A stretch of DNA of 47,463 bases, taken from assembly GCF_021390475.1 (NCBI RefSeq), contig NZ_JAJUWS010000049.1, positions 1 through 47,463 on the forward strand, given 5' to 3'. The position numbers and the translations under genes were made by a program. The stretch's first letter is position 1. Each line of letters opens with the position of its first letter. Source of the DNA: Streptomyces sp. ST2-7A (GTDB taxonomy: Bacteria; Actinomycetota; Actinomycetes; Streptomycetales; Streptomycetaceae). Shown piece by piece: positions 31,461 to 41,129 of this stretch. The notes under the pieces are model-generated. The model saw only the letters and a program-made list of their open reading frames with translations. It searched no databases and was not told the origin of the DNA.

Positions 31461-34400
31461 CAGCCGCCCATCCCGCCGTCGAAGCCCAGACCGAGGTCCA
31501 GCGTCAGCGGCTGCGCCTCCCCGTGGCCCTGCCACAGCCACGGCACCGTCACACGGTGCTTCCCGCTGGTGATGACCTGGTGAATGACGACCTGCCCGGC
31601 CTCTTTCTTGATCACCGGGGTCATCGAGGGCGCGGTCGCCAGCACGTCGAACTCCCACCGGCGCAGCAGTCCCAGCATCTGCCGAAGGTTCACGTCGTCG
31701 AACGCCGCATCCAGTTCGTCGATCGACAGCAGCCGCGGCCCGCGGTACTCCCCGCTGTACATCGACCACGCGGCCGCCAGCAGGGGCAGCATCGTGGCCA
31801 GGCGCCGTTCCCCGGTCGACAACGTCTCCAGCGGGTTCATGCCACGCGGCTTGACCTCCTTGAAGCGGTCACCATCCCCGTCGCTGAACGAGGAGTGTGT
31901 CACCGAGATCGTCCACTCGTGCCAGGCCCGGTAATCGAAGGTGTGCGCGACCCGGTCCGCCCACGTGTCCCCGACGGACTCGTCCATCCGCTGCCGCAGC
32001 ACGTCATACATTCGCTCGAACATCTCGTCCGATGGGGGACTGTTCACCAGTTCCACCATGGCCTTCGCGTCCGCGTCCTTGCGTACCGACCACTCGACCT
32101 TCACGCCCACCCGGGCCACCCCGGTACGCACGTCCGCCAGGGTCTGGCCGATCTGCTGCACCAGTTGCTGCGCGAGATCCTGGCGGACCTGAACGTCGCG
32201 CTGCAGCTGGGCGAACATGCTGGTCTTGATGGCCTTCTTGATGTCGGCGCGCAGGTCTTGCTCCAGCTGGGCGACTGCCGCGCGCAGTGCCTCCACCGCT
32301 GCGCGCAGGTCCTGGCCGCGAGCGGCGGCCGGGTCGGCGACCTCGGCACGCTGCCAACCGGTGCCCGATATGTTGGTGAGGATGACCTGGCGGTTGAACC
32401 GGGCCAGTGCGCTGTTGGCGGTGCGGGCGGCGCCCTCGAGGGTCTTCAGCGCAGCGTCCCGGGCCCGGGATGCTGCGGCGAGCCGGTCCGCCCCCACTCC
32501 CGCGCCTGGCCCGGTGGGGCGGTCGGCCAGCAGGTGCCTGGCCCAGGCCAGTCCCGCGGTCAGGTTCGCGGGCCGGCCCTCCGGCCCGGTGGAGATGTCC
32601 TCGCCGACCATGGCCAGGCCCTCGTCGACGAGCCGGCCCAATTGGGTAAGGCAGGCATCGCGGTGCTCCTCGGCCGCCTGGCGCAGCGGTGCGACCTCAT
32701 CCAGCCGCGCCCGGGCCGACGCCGCGTCAGCAGCAGCCTCTTCCTTGGCGCGCTGCAGCTCCTCCACCCGTGCCCGGGCGCGGTCGAGCGCACCGGTGAC
32801 CTCCTGCAGCGAGGCGCTCAGCTCCTCGTACTCGGCGCCGTGCAGGCGCCGCATCTCCTCGACAGCCGCCTTCTCGCGCCCCGCGTCCACGGCGGTTTGC
32901 TCTGCCTCCCGGGCGGCGTCGTCCGCCAGGGTCCGCCAGCGTTCGGCGGTTGCCGCGTCCTGGCGTGCCCGTCCCGCGAGGTCGATCACCCGCGCTGCGG
33001 CGCCCCGCCAGGCCTCGACCTGCCGGAACATCAAGGTGGTGTCCTCGCGGTGGGCGCCGGCCGCCTTCGGATCCGTGGGCAGCACGGTGCCGCCGCCCGC
33101 GTCGGCTGCCCGGTTCAACGCCCGCAGCGCCTGACGCACGGCCTCGCCGGCCCGGCGGTGCCGCTCGCGCGCGTCGGCCGTGCGCCTGATGGAGTGCTGC
33201 AGCTGCTCGGTCGCGTCGTCCTCCTGCTGCTGGGCCGAGAGGACCTGATCCGGCGACGGGAAACCGGCCTGCTCGGCATCGGCGTGGGCCTGGGCATCCT
33301 TCGCCTGCTCCCACCGGGCGTGGCTGGCGGCCGCGGTCCCGGCCGTTTCCCGTGCAACACCTTCAGCCGTCCGGGCTGCGGCCAGTGCCGCGGCCGCCAC
33401 CTGTTCGGTGTGCCGTGCCTCCTGGGCCAGCATCTCCAGCGCGCTGCGGCGCCGCGCGGCAGCCGCGTCCAGGGCGTGCAGTGCCTGCGCCAGCCCGCGT
33501 TCGGCCAGGCGGATGTCCTGAGCGGACCGGTTGCGGGTCTCCTGCAGCGCCCGGAGAAGGCCCTGCCACCTCTCGCTGGCCTGTTCCCACCCGGCGGGGG
33601 AGGGGAACCGGTCCCGCTCCATCGCGGCGGCGTTCACCCGGGCGCGAGCACGCGCAGTCTCCTCGCGTGCCCGGTGCAATGCCCCCTGCGCCTGGTCGAG
33701 TTGCTGCTCCAGGTCGGCTACGTGCCGGAGCCGGGCGCGTTCGCGGGCACTTCGCCCGATGAACCGCGCCTGGTAGCCGGCCGGTGCGACCGCGGTCGCC
33801 ACCGCGATCGTGACCTGATCGCCCGCCGACGGATCCAGGGGAATCGACCGCAGCAGCTGGTGGACCCGCTCGGGGGCGATCCGGCCCTGCGCGTCGGGCC
33901 GGAGTACGTCCGCCAGACTCGTCCCCGACGCCGCCGCAGCTCCAGGTCGCAGGGTCACATCCCCTGCCACCGCCTGCCCGTCGGCACGCACCAGGGCGTC
34001 CAGCAGGCCACTGACCAGCAGAGCACCCTCGAGGCGATCTCTGGCCTCGTCCGTCAGGTGTCCGGCGAAGTCCACCAGCGCCCACAACGGGGTGCCGTCC
34101 ACGGGCTGCCGGCTGCGCCACAGCGGTGCAGGTGGCACCGGCGCCGCCTGCTGGGCCCGCTCCAGCTGCTGCTCCAGGTCACGGACCGTTTCCTGCGCGA
34201 ATCCCGCCGCCTGGTCGGCGGCGTCCACCACACGCTGGAGCCGCCCGGTGGCCGCTGCGTGCGCCCGCTCCAGGGACACCTGGATCTGCGCGACTGTTCG
34301 CGTGGCGTCGACCGTGGCCCCGTCCCCGGCCGGCTCCGGCACCATGCCGACGTCAATCAGTACCGCATCGCGCCGCCACACGCCGACCAGGCCCTGCCAC

Positions 34401-36469
34401 TGTTCCCAGGCCGCCACGGCCGCCGATCCGGCCCCGTCCGTTGCCTCCTGAGCCTGCGCGACGGCGGCCTCCGCCTGTGCGACCTGCCGTAGGTGCGTCT
34501 CCTGGTGCTGCTCCCGGGCCTCCTTCCCGGCCGCGTCCTGCTCCCGGGCCTCCTCCTGCGCCCCGTGCAACGCCTGCGAGGCGTGCTCGGCCGCGCCGCG
34601 TTCCTGCTCCCAGAGCGTGCGTGCCTGTTCCCATGCCCCGGCCGCCTGCTCGGCCACCGCACGGTCCGCGACTGCCTGCCGATGGTGCCCTGCTGCGTCG
34701 ATCCTCGCCCGCGCCTCGCCCGCGACCTGAGCGAGTCCGGCTGTCAGCTGCCCGACGGGCAACCGCTCCCCGTCGCCGCGACTGTCCCGCACGAGCAGCT
34801 CGAGGGCGGGACCGCGCAACTCCACTGCCGTGTCTGCCCACTGGCGCATCTCTTCCAGCAGCGTGTCCTCGGCCCGCGCACGCGTCCTGCTCGTCTGGTC
34901 GGCCGTGGCCCGGTCCGTTTCCTCGACCGCTTCGGCCTCGCGTAGATCGGCCGCCGCCGCGACTTCCATTCCCTGCGCCGTCGCATGGTCTCCGAGCGCG
35001 GCTTCTACCTTCCGCATCTGGGAGATCCGGGTGTCCACCCACGCCAGCGGTGCCGCGCACGCCTCGTCGACCACGCCTGCGGCCACTGCCGCGGCCTCGG
35101 CCGCCACCAGCCGCTCGTCGAGGGTGAGCAGTCCCTCCAGGGCCGCATCCGCGCCCAGCCGGCCCCCCACTACCCGCAAGGGCCCGGAAACCGCCGACAC
35201 GGCGCCCTGCGCCGACCGGACGCCATCCGCCGACTCCCGGGCGACGCCCTCAGCCCGGGAAGCCTCGCCGCCGACCTCGTCCGACCGTTTGGCCGCCGTG
35301 CGGGCGGCAGCGGCCAGTTCGACCGCTCGCTGCTCACGCTGCGGAAGGACCGCGCCCGCGTGCCCGCGCAGCTCCTCCTCCGCCGCGTTCTTCCGCCCCT
35401 CCAACTCCCCGATCTCGGCCCGCGTCCCGGCCAGCAGCTCCACGGCCTCGGCTTCCCGCACTCCGGCCTGCTGCGCCTCCTCACTCGCCTGGCGCTCCCG
35501 CCTGGTCTGAGCGTCGAACCCGGTGTTCGCTGCGATCAGCGAGGCGGCCTCGACCACCGCCACCGCCTCCACATACCGGCGATACGCCCGTTCCGCGCCC
35601 TGCAGCAGCTTCTCTTCCGCCCGGGCACGCTCCAGCTGGTCCTCGAGCTCAGAGATCCGCTCCATCGCCTGAGCGATCACCGTCAGCCGCTCACCGTCCA
35701 GCGCAGGCAACGCGCTGGACAGCAACCGGCCCATCTCCACCGCGGAGATCGCCTCCGCCGTACGCACACTGCGCAGGCTGCGCAGCACCCCCACCAGCGC
35801 GTCGAACTGCACCTCGTCCAGCGGCGTGAACAACTCCTCGCGCACCGCCCGCCGGTAGTCGTGCTCGTCCCCGACCGCCCGCAGATGCTCCGACAACCGA
35901 GCCCGGTTCGACGCCGCGGACGAAGCGCTGGAGGTGAAGGCCTGCCCCTGGCAGGCAGCCAACTGTGCTGCGAGGTCACCGATCCGCACCGGCTCCCGGT
36001 CCACCTGCAGCCGCAGCTGCTCCCCGACCCGCCCCCGCGCCAGGAAGAAGACCCGGTGCACCGCCTTGCCCACTGCTCTCAGCCACAACCCGGTCGTCAC
36101 ATACTCCACAGCCCCGCCATCGGCGCGCCGACCGTACTCCAGCCACCACACCCCCGTGCGGTCCTGCTGCTCGTCCCGGTCGGTGTGCCGGCTCAGCAAC
36201 GTCCCCGCCGCCTTCCCTGACACCGACAAGGCGGTCTGCGACACATCCGCGTCCAGCAGCACCGTGACCAGCATCGACGCCGACAAGGACTTCCCCGACC
36301 CGTTCGGCCCCGCGAGTGTCAGCCACCCGTTGCCGAACAGCAGCTCCTCCTCTGCCCAGGCCCAGGAGTTCACCACCCCGGCCCGCGTGGGCTGCCACCG
36401 GCCCTCCGCGACCGGCACCCCCAGCCCGACGTCACCGGCCCCGACGGGCCCGTTTCCGGCGATCCTCAC
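31460..36469 (-). CDS. jetC: Wadjet JetC, SMC/MukB-like ATPase
   Basis: A 1,669-residue SMC-type ATPase of the TIGR02680 family. The N-terminal Walker A is LAGPNGSGKSLSAS (about 53-66), and the C-terminal Walker B is RLLSIDELDAAFDD. Between them lies more than 1,000 residues of heptad-rich coiled coil broken by a central hinge-like region (about 800-900). In Wadjet, JetC with JetA and JetB extrudes DNA loops and so senses plasmid topology and size. The GTG overlaps the JetB stop by four bases. Because the gene is long and G+C-rich, long open frames on the opposite strand are shadows, not genes. Confidence 0.9.
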   Translation of the reverse strand: MRIAGNGPVGAGDVGLGVPVAEGRWQPTRAGVVNSWAWAEEELLFGNGWLTLAGPNGSGKSLSASMLVTVLLDADVSQTALSVSGKAAGTLLSRHTDRDEQQDRTGVWWLEYGRRADGGAVEYVTTGLWLRAVGKAVHRVFFLARGRVGEQLRLQVDREPVRIGDLAAQLAACQGQAFTSSASSAASNRARLSEHLRAVGDEHDYRRAVREELFTPLDEVQFDALVGVLRSLRSVRTAEAISAVEMGRLLSSALPALDGERLTVIAQAMERISELEDQLERARAEEKLLQGAERAYRRYVEAVAVVEAASLIAANTGFDAQTRRERQASEEAQQAGVREAEAVELLAGTRAEIGELEGRKNAAEEELRGHAGAVLPQREQRAVELAAAARTAAKRSDEVGGEASRAEGVARESADGVRSAQGAVSAVSGPLRVVGGRLGADAALEGLLTLDERLVAAEAAAVAAGVVDEACAAPLAWVDTRISQMRKVEAALGDHATAQGMEVAAAADLREAEAVEETDRATADQTSRTRARAEDTLLEEMRQWADTAVELRGPALELLVRDSRGDGERLPVGQLTAGLAQVAGEARARIDAAGHHRQAVADRAVAEQAAGAWEQARTLWEQERGAAEHASQALHGAQEEAREQDAAGKEAREQHQETHLRQVAQAEAAVAQAQEATDGAGSAAVAAWEQWQGLVGVWRRDAVLIDVGMVPEPAGDGATVDATRTVAQIQVSLERAHAAATGRLQRVVDAADQAAGFAQETVRDLEQQLERAQQAAPVPPAPLWRSRQPVDGTPLWALVDFAGHLTDEARDRLEGALLVSGLLDALVRADGQAVAGDVTLRPGAAAASGTSLADVLRPDAQGRIAPERVHQLLRSIPLDPSAGDQVTIAVATAVAPAGYQARFIGRSARERARLRHVADLEQQLDQAQGALHRAREETARARARVNAAAMERDRFPSPAGWEQASERWQGLLRALQETRNRSAQDIRLAERGLAQALHALDAAAARRRSALEMLAQEARHTEQVAAAALAAARTAEGVARETAGTAAASHARWEQAKDAQAHADAEQAGFPSPDQVLSAQQQEDDATEQLQHSIRRTADARERHRRAGEAVRQALRALNRAADAGGGTVLPTDPKAAGAHREDTTLMFRQVEAWRGAAARVIDLAGRARQDAATAERWRTLADDAAREAEQTAVDAGREKAAVEEMRRLHGAEYEELSASLQEVTGALDRARARVEELQRAKEEAAADAASARARLDEVAPLRQAAEEHRDACLTQLGRLVDEGLAMVGEDISTGPEGRPANLTAGLAWARHLLADRPTGPGAGVGADRLAAASRARDAALKTLEGAARTANSALARFNRQVILTNISGTGWQRAEVADPAAARGQDLRAAVEALRAAVAQLEQDLRADIKKAIKTSMFAQLQRDVQVRQDLAQQLVQQIGQTLADVRTGVARVGVKVEWSVRKDADAKAMVELVNSPPSDEMFERMYDVLRQRMDESVGDTWADRVAHTFDYRAWHEWTISVTHSSFSDGDGDRFKEVKPRGMNPLETLSTGERRLATMLPLLAAAWSMYSGEYRGPRLLSIDELDAAFDDVNLRQMLGLLRRWEFDVLATAPSMTPVIKKEAGQVVIHQVITSGKHRVTVPWLWQGHGEAQPLTLDLGLGFDGGMGG

Positions 36470-37761
36470 ATGTCCCCCTCACCCGTCTCGGCACCAAACG
36501 CCCTACCGGGCTCCGGCCCCGCCGCGCCGCGGGCGGCGTGCGCCACCCGCACCCGCCACAGGTGCACTCCCGGCGTCGCCTGCCACTGCTCCGTCTCACC
36601 CACCACCGGCACCAGCAGCCGCGCGGCCGCCAGCTCACCGATCGCTGCCCGCGCCAGCGCGGGAAGCTGCGCCTTGTGACCGGCCGCCCAGTTCGGCATC
36701 ACTGCCCGTACCTCCTCCAGCAGCCCCACCACGTCGCCCACCTGTACCACCGAACCGGCCCGGTCCCGCTCGGACAGATGAGCCAGCAGCGCCAGCGCGG
36801 CTTGCCGCTCCATCCGCCGCCCGTTGGGGAAGTCCATCGCGGTTCCGAGCCCACTGGGATCGGTGACCTCCCACCAGTCCCGGCGCACTGTCACCCCGAG
36901 CCCCAAGCCGGCCAGTAGCGCCAGCCCCCGCTCCCTGCCGGCCAGCGTGTGCAGATACGCCGTCCCCGGTGTCTGCTCGTCGAAGGGATCCACGCCCGGG
37001 TCGTCCACCAGCCGCCGCAGCGCCTGTAGCCGCCGTTCCTCCACCGACGCCGCCTGGTCCGGCTCCGGTGCTGCCGGGTCGAGCAACGAAGCGGTCGACA
37101 ACGCCGCCGCGTGCTCCTGCGGGGGCAGCGCGTCCAAGCCGAGCAGCGCGGGGGACAGCGACGAGAACCGCGCCGCCAACCGGTCCCTAGAAGCCGTCAC
37201 CACAAGGTCAGCGTCCTCGTCCACCACGACGCGCTCCAGGTCGGAGTCCGCCTCCACCGATCCCTCGGCCTCCAGCACCTGCAACGCGTCCACCAGATTC
37301 TGCCGGTGCCAGCGGGCCTCCTGCTTCGGCGTCCCCTCCCCGGCCACCCACTGCACCCGCGGCAGCCCACCCGAGGCGGCCTCCTCCGCACATACCTGCG
37401 CGAGCGCCTGCATCAACTCCCGCACGCTCAACCGCGGACGCCGCCACAACTGCTCACACACCAGACACACCAGCACCAGCGCCTCCTGCGACAGCAGCAC
37501 CGGACGACCCCCGCCGCGGACCACCGAAGGCCCCCGGTCACCAGGGATATCCACACGCCGCTTGTGTAGCCGGACCAGCTGCGCCACCTCCAGCACCTCG
37601 AACGTCCAGCCCAGCTCCGACCGGAACAGCCCCGCCAGCGCGGCCTGCCCCTTCACAGCTGCCCGGTACAGCTCCGGCTCTGCCTCGGCCTGAAGCCGTC
37701 CTCGATCCACCAGCATCCGGGCCGCATCCCGCAGATCGGCCTCCAGCACCTCGCCGCTCAT
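36466..37761 (-). CDS. jetB: Wadjet JetB, DUF2398
   Basis: A 431-residue protein of the TIGR02678/DUF2398 family, the MukE-like partner that links the kleisin to the SMC. Winged-helix features are visible around QEALVLVCLVCEQLWRRPRL and AALALLAHLSERDRA. The phrases GTAYLHTLAGRERGLALLAG and TVRRDWWEVTDP are family-typical. The ATG overlaps the JetA stop by four bases, and its own stop overlaps JetC by four. It has no catalytic site and should act only within the JetABC complex. Confidence 0.85.
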   Translation of the reverse strand: MSGEVLEADLRDAARMLVDRGRLQAEAEPELYRAAVKGQAALAGLFRSELGWTFEVLEVAQLVRLHKRRVDIPGDRGPSVVRGGGRPVLLSQEALVLVCLVCEQLWRRPRLSVRELMQALAQVCAEEAASGGLPRVQWVAGEGTPKQEARWHRQNLVDALQVLEAEGSVEADSDLERVVVDEDADLVVTASRDRLAARFSSLSPALLGLDALPPQEHAAALSTASLLDPAAPEPDQAASVEERRLQALRRLVDDPGVDPFDEQTPGTAYLHTLAGRERGLALLAGLGLGVTVRRDWWEVTDPSGLGTAMDFPNGRRMERQAALALLAHLSERDRAGSVVQVGDVVGLLEEVRAVMPNWAAGHKAQLPALARAAIGELAAARLLVPVVGETEQWQATPGVHLWRVRVAHAARGAAGPEPGRAFGAETGEGDM

Positions 37762-39293
37762 GCCGCCCCCCGCGCGATCGCTTCGTCGGCCCGCTCGCTC
37801 GCATCGACACGGATACGCAGATACGGGCCGGTCAGCACCCCTTCGGCCAACTCCACCCGGACCTGCCGGTCCGCCACTCCCGGCCGTACCCGCACCACGA
37901 CGTTGGCTCCTTCGGCCACCGCGGACCCGAACCCCAGCGCAGGGTCGAACTCCTGCAGCGCCGCCTCCACCGCCCGCAGCAAGATCACCGAAGCATCCGC
38001 GGCCAACCCCGCGAAATGCTCCAGCCCCACCTCTCCAGGCGTCACCAGCACCCGGGCAAACCGGCGGCGCAGCTGCGCCTCCTCGCGTGCCCGCGCCAGC
38101 GCGTCCTCCCGGTCCACGGTGGTGTCCGCCAGTTTCCGGGGCCTGCCCCCAGGCCTTCCCACCCGCTCATGCTCACGCAGCGTCACCTCTATGCGGTGCA
38201 CCGTGAGCCCGGCTGCCGCCACCGTCGCATGCGCCACGTCCTCCTCGGCTGGCCCGATCTGTGCGTGCCACGCCGGCCAGTCCCCGAACGCCGCCCCGTA
38301 CACACGCCGCGCCTGCTCCTCGCCGCCCTGCCGGTGCAAGCTACGCGCCACAGAGCGGAAGTCAGCCCCCAGATCCGCCCCCCGCCTCCTGGCCGCATAC
38401 CGCCGGTCGATCGCGATCAGGAGCGTGTGCACAGCACCGGTCGCCGAAGCGATCAACCGGTAAACCGTCCCGTCAGGCGTGAACCACGCCTCCAAGTCGG
38501 CCAAGCGACGCATCCGCTCGTCCACCCAGTGCTGCTGCTCGGCCGGATCCACCAGCCCCGCGTGCGCGGCCGCGGTTTCCACGACCGGACCGTGGCCCAC
38601 CTCCCGCAACGCAGCCAGCGCGTCCCCCACCCGCCGCAGCGCCCGCCCGTACTCCCGCGGGAACTGCCGCAGCGCCTCGAGCACCCGGTCCCGGTTCTTG
38701 CCGAACACGTCGTCGTCAGTGACATCGGACTGGACCATCTGCGCCAGTGCACCGTAGAAGTCGGCCGTCACGCGTTGGAGTTCGTCGATCCGGGTCCGCA
38801 CATCATCGAGATCACCCGTCAGCAGCCCAGGATCACTCTTGAAATGCTCCAGCATCCGGCGGACCGTCTGCTCGACACCGTCCAGCAGCCGGCTCGGCAG
38901 CTGCAGTGCACGACGGGAGTCCAGCACCGCTGCCCGTACGGCGGCCACCAGCGCCCGGCCCCGTAGCGTCAACGCCCAGGCCTCCTGCCGCGAGATCACC
39001 CCGCGATAGTTGCGCACCGGTGCCGCATAGTCCCTGAACGGCTTGGCGAGCTCCCACTTGGCCAGTTGCTCAAGCGACGACAGCAACTGCTCCTCGGCCA
39101 GCCCATCGTGGTACCCCACGGTGCGCAGTTGCTCGAGAATCTGAGCCGGTGTCCACATCGGGCCGCGGGTAGACAATTCCTCCAACGCAGCCAACAGGGC
39201 CGTATAGCGTTCCCGCACCAGATCCTCGGGTAGAGCGAACACAGTCCAGTCGCTGGACAGAACGCTCCGCCACCACTGTCGCGATTGATCCAT
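37758..39293 (-). CDS. jetA: Wadjet JetA, DUF2397 kleisin-like
   Basis: A 511-residue protein of the TIGR02677/DUF2397 family, first gene of the Wadjet operon and the kleisin-like subunit that bridges the SMC heads. Typical segments include YTALLAALEELSTRGPMWTP near the start, VRRMLEHFKSDPGLL and YRLIASATGAVHTLLIAIDR. The ATG at 39293 was chosen because GAGGGG precedes it and the family pattern begins there; the frame is open to 39422. The preceding gap carries a strong nested hairpin. The DUF2397/2398/SMC/DUF2399 set corresponds, as I recall, to Wadjet type II. Confidence 0.85.
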   Translation of the reverse strand: MDQSRQWWRSVLSSDWTVFALPEDLVRERYTALLAALEELSTRGPMWTPAQILEQLRTVGYHDGLAEEQLLSSLEQLAKWELAKPFRDYAAPVRNYRGVISRQEAWALTLRGRALVAAVRAAVLDSRRALQLPSRLLDGVEQTVRRMLEHFKSDPGLLTGDLDDVRTRIDELQRVTADFYGALAQMVQSDVTDDDVFGKNRDRVLEALRQFPREYGRALRRVGDALAALREVGHGPVVETAAAHAGLVDPAEQQHWVDERMRRLADLEAWFTPDGTVYRLIASATGAVHTLLIAIDRRYAARRRGADLGADFRSVARSLHRQGGEEQARRVYGAAFGDWPAWHAQIGPAEEDVAHATVAAAGLTVHRIEVTLREHERVGRPGGRPRKLADTTVDREDALARAREEAQLRRRFARVLVTPGEVGLEHFAGLAADASVILLRAVEAALQEFDPALGFGSAVAEGANVVVRVRPGVADRQVRVELAEGVLTGPYLRIRVDASERADEAIARGAA

Positions 39294-39444
39294 ACCGCCC
39301 CTCGCCTCGTCCGCTCCCCACGCGTACAGGGCTTCCCAGTCTGAAGGACACCACTGACAGATCTCCCACGAACCGGAATAACAACCGTGCTCCACGAGAC
39401 GCAAAGCACCACCCACCAGCACTTTGCCGTCGGCGGCCTACCGA

Positions 39445-39475
39445 GGTGTAGCAGGGGCCCTGCTTCTGCTACACC
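39445..39475. promoter_or_regulatory. Nested palindromes upstream of jetA
   Basis: GGTGTAGCAG (39445-39454) pairs perfectly with CTGCTACACC (39466-39475) across an 11-base spacer. An alternative perfect palindrome, GCAGGGGCCCTGC (39451-39463), overlaps it, so the two folds exclude each other. The site lies about 150 bases before jetA. It may be an operator, or an RNA switch controlling entry into the Wadjet operon. Confidence 0.5.
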
Positions 39476-39540
39476 GCCCTCTGTTCCGAGTTGCGCCGCG
39501 ATATCACACCACGCCGTGTCCAGCCGAAGCCCCTGGCGCC

Positions 39541-39720
39541 AACCACCTGCTGGCGGCGGCACCGAGCCTGGTGATCGGCAAGTGGGCAGCGGCAGTCCGT
39601 GCGGACGGCCGCGGCGAGCCGCTGACAGCCCTCCCCTCCTCGACCCTGGCAAACATCCGCAGCCCGCAACATGGGGAGCGGTTCGCGTAGGCGCACGGGG
39701 GAGTACCTGGCGCACTGGCA
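39541..39720 (+). pseudogene. Remnant of an HA-type helicase
   Basis: The translation LAAAPSLVIGKWAAAVRADG, then GEPLTAL, closely follows residues about 76-103 of the telomere-proximal helicase in this window (LVVVPSRDLIGQWARAARADG, then REPLMAV). Further on, after a frame change, TGEYLAHW matches GSGEYLAYW, with 16 identical bases (39697-39712 and 44984-44999). This is the motif Ia region of an SF2 helicase. Nothing before or after it is helicase-like, so it is a fragment left by rearrangement. Confidence 0.6.
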
Positions 39721-39750
39721 CCGTGTCTGTCCTTCCCCCTGAAGGCACTG

Positions 39751-40755
39751 TCAGTTGGCGGGGCTTCCCGCGGGGTGGCATCGGCGGGCCTTGCGCCCTG
39801 ACCCGCACGGGCAGGGCGCGTTCCTGGCGACGCTGCGTCCGGGGCCGTCCGGCACCTGAGGCCGGCTGTGGCTGACCGTGCCCTGCCCGCGGCTGCGCCA
39901 GCGTTGCAGCGGAACGGGAAAGCTCCCGGCACGTTCGAGCACCCACGGGCCGACCGCGCTGAAAGCCTCGTCCTGCGAAGCAGCGGAGAACTCGCGGATC
40001 TCCTGCTCGGTCCCCTTCAACAGCAGTCCGGCAACGGTGGGGTAGCTCTTGCCCCGGAAGGCCTTCAGCCCCTGCAGTTTGAAGATGTCCTTGGCGAAGG
40101 CCGCCCCCGCAGCGAGTGCCGCGCCCGTGACCACATCTCCCTCGCCCCCGTCGTCGATCCGGTTGAACAGCCGCACGAGCACGTTCTCCCAGTTGCTGAC
40201 GGGCAGCTCCTGTTCACCCGCCAAGGCCTCGGCGAACCGTTCTCGGATCTCGCCGGCCTTGCGGTAGGAGAACTCATCCGCCTGGCCACGGTGCTCGAAG
40301 TGCAGCGTGTAGACGCCGGGCTGCAGTCCCGACTCATGGGCGAACACTGCGTGGGTCGATTCGAATCCCGCGAACCGCACCACGGTATCGCGCACCATGC
40401 CTTTGCGGGCCTCGTCTCCCAGCCGTGAGCGAGGCGAGAACAGATACGGGCATACCTGTGCCGCATACAGTGCGCAGACCTCGTGCACCGGTGCCTCGCC
40501 GCTGATGACCGTCGCAGGCAGCGGTTTCTCCTGGAAGACCATCTGCCAGCGCAGTTCATCACCAAAGGGCAGCCCGCACACCGCACACCAGTCGAACGCG
40601 GCCAAGGCCAGCTTCCGCCGCTCGCTGATGGATCCGAAGTCCACCTTCTGCGGGCCACGGTCCACCGTTGCGATCACCGGATAGCTGCGACGATCGACCG
40701 CCAGATGCTTCATCCTGCGCGGCAGGTCGACGATGTCCTGCGGTGCATGCGTCAC
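39751..40755 (-). CDS. SEC-C motif hypothetical protein
   Basis: A 334-residue protein with a C-terminal SEC-C zinc motif (ARNAPCPCGSGRKARRCH), as at the end of SecA and many unrelated proteins. The N-terminal part has a possible second metal site (WCAVCGLPF), followed later by VHEVCALYAAQVCPYLF and a helical region (YRKAGEIRERFAEALAGEQE). The GTG at 40755 follows GGGGG, and the frame is open further upstream. It is divergent from the NdpA/RelA operon and convergent with the helicase remnant. I cannot name a function; SEC-C proteins often occur among accessory and defence genes. Confidence 0.65.
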   Translation of the reverse strand: MTHAPQDIVDLPRRMKHLAVDRRSYPVIATVDRGPQKVDFGSISERRKLALAAFDWCAVCGLPFGDELRWQMVFQEKPLPATVISGEAPVHEVCALYAAQVCPYLFSPRSRLGDEARKGMVRDTVVRFAGFESTHAVFAHESGLQPGVYTLHFEHRGQADEFSYRKAGEIRERFAEALAGEQELPVSNWENVLVRLFNRIDDGGEGDVVTGAALAAGAAFAKDIFKLQGLKAFRGKSYPTVAGLLLKGTEQEIREFSAASQDEAFSAVGPWVLERAGSFPVPLQRWRSRGQGTVSHSRPQVPDGPGRSVARNAPCPCGSGRKARRCHPAGSPAN

Positions 40756-41129
40756 TTCCAACCCCCTACAACCGGCGCCAGCGCATGTGCGACGCCACCC
40801 CTGGAACCGAAGGAAATCATGCACGGCCGCAAGTGGACACGTCGGAGGGCGGCGTACGAGTACCAAGCCCGTCGGCACGCTGCATCGCACCGGCGAAGTT
40901 CAGCCACCACTCCCGGTATCCCTGCCATGGCCTTCGTACGCTCCGTTACGATGAGCGGCACGATTGGTGGCACGTGACACGGACAGGCCCAGAACGGGCC
41001 TGCCCTGCCCCGGGCCAGGTGATGTCGCACAGACGTACGCCACGGGACGGGGCTGGCTCCGCTCCGGACTGGGTCTGGCGAGACGGCGTCCGGCCTACGG
41101 GGGTGCGGGCGGGATGCGTGGGGTGGGCA
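40756..41129. promoter_or_regulatory. Divergent intergenic region
   Basis: This lies between the SEC-C gene (minus) and the NdpA-like gene (plus). The frame before the NdpA-like gene is open for much of it, but its translation (proline- and arginine-rich) does not look like protein. A TTACGATGA near 40940 might be part of a promoter. Nothing firm can be said. Confidence 0.3.

Noticed and set aside
31220..34492. A 1,090-codon open frame opposite jetC
   Set aside because: It lies wholly inside the well-supported jetC gene. Its translation is low-complexity and its third-position bias follows the other strand; it is a shadow of G+C-rich coding DNA.
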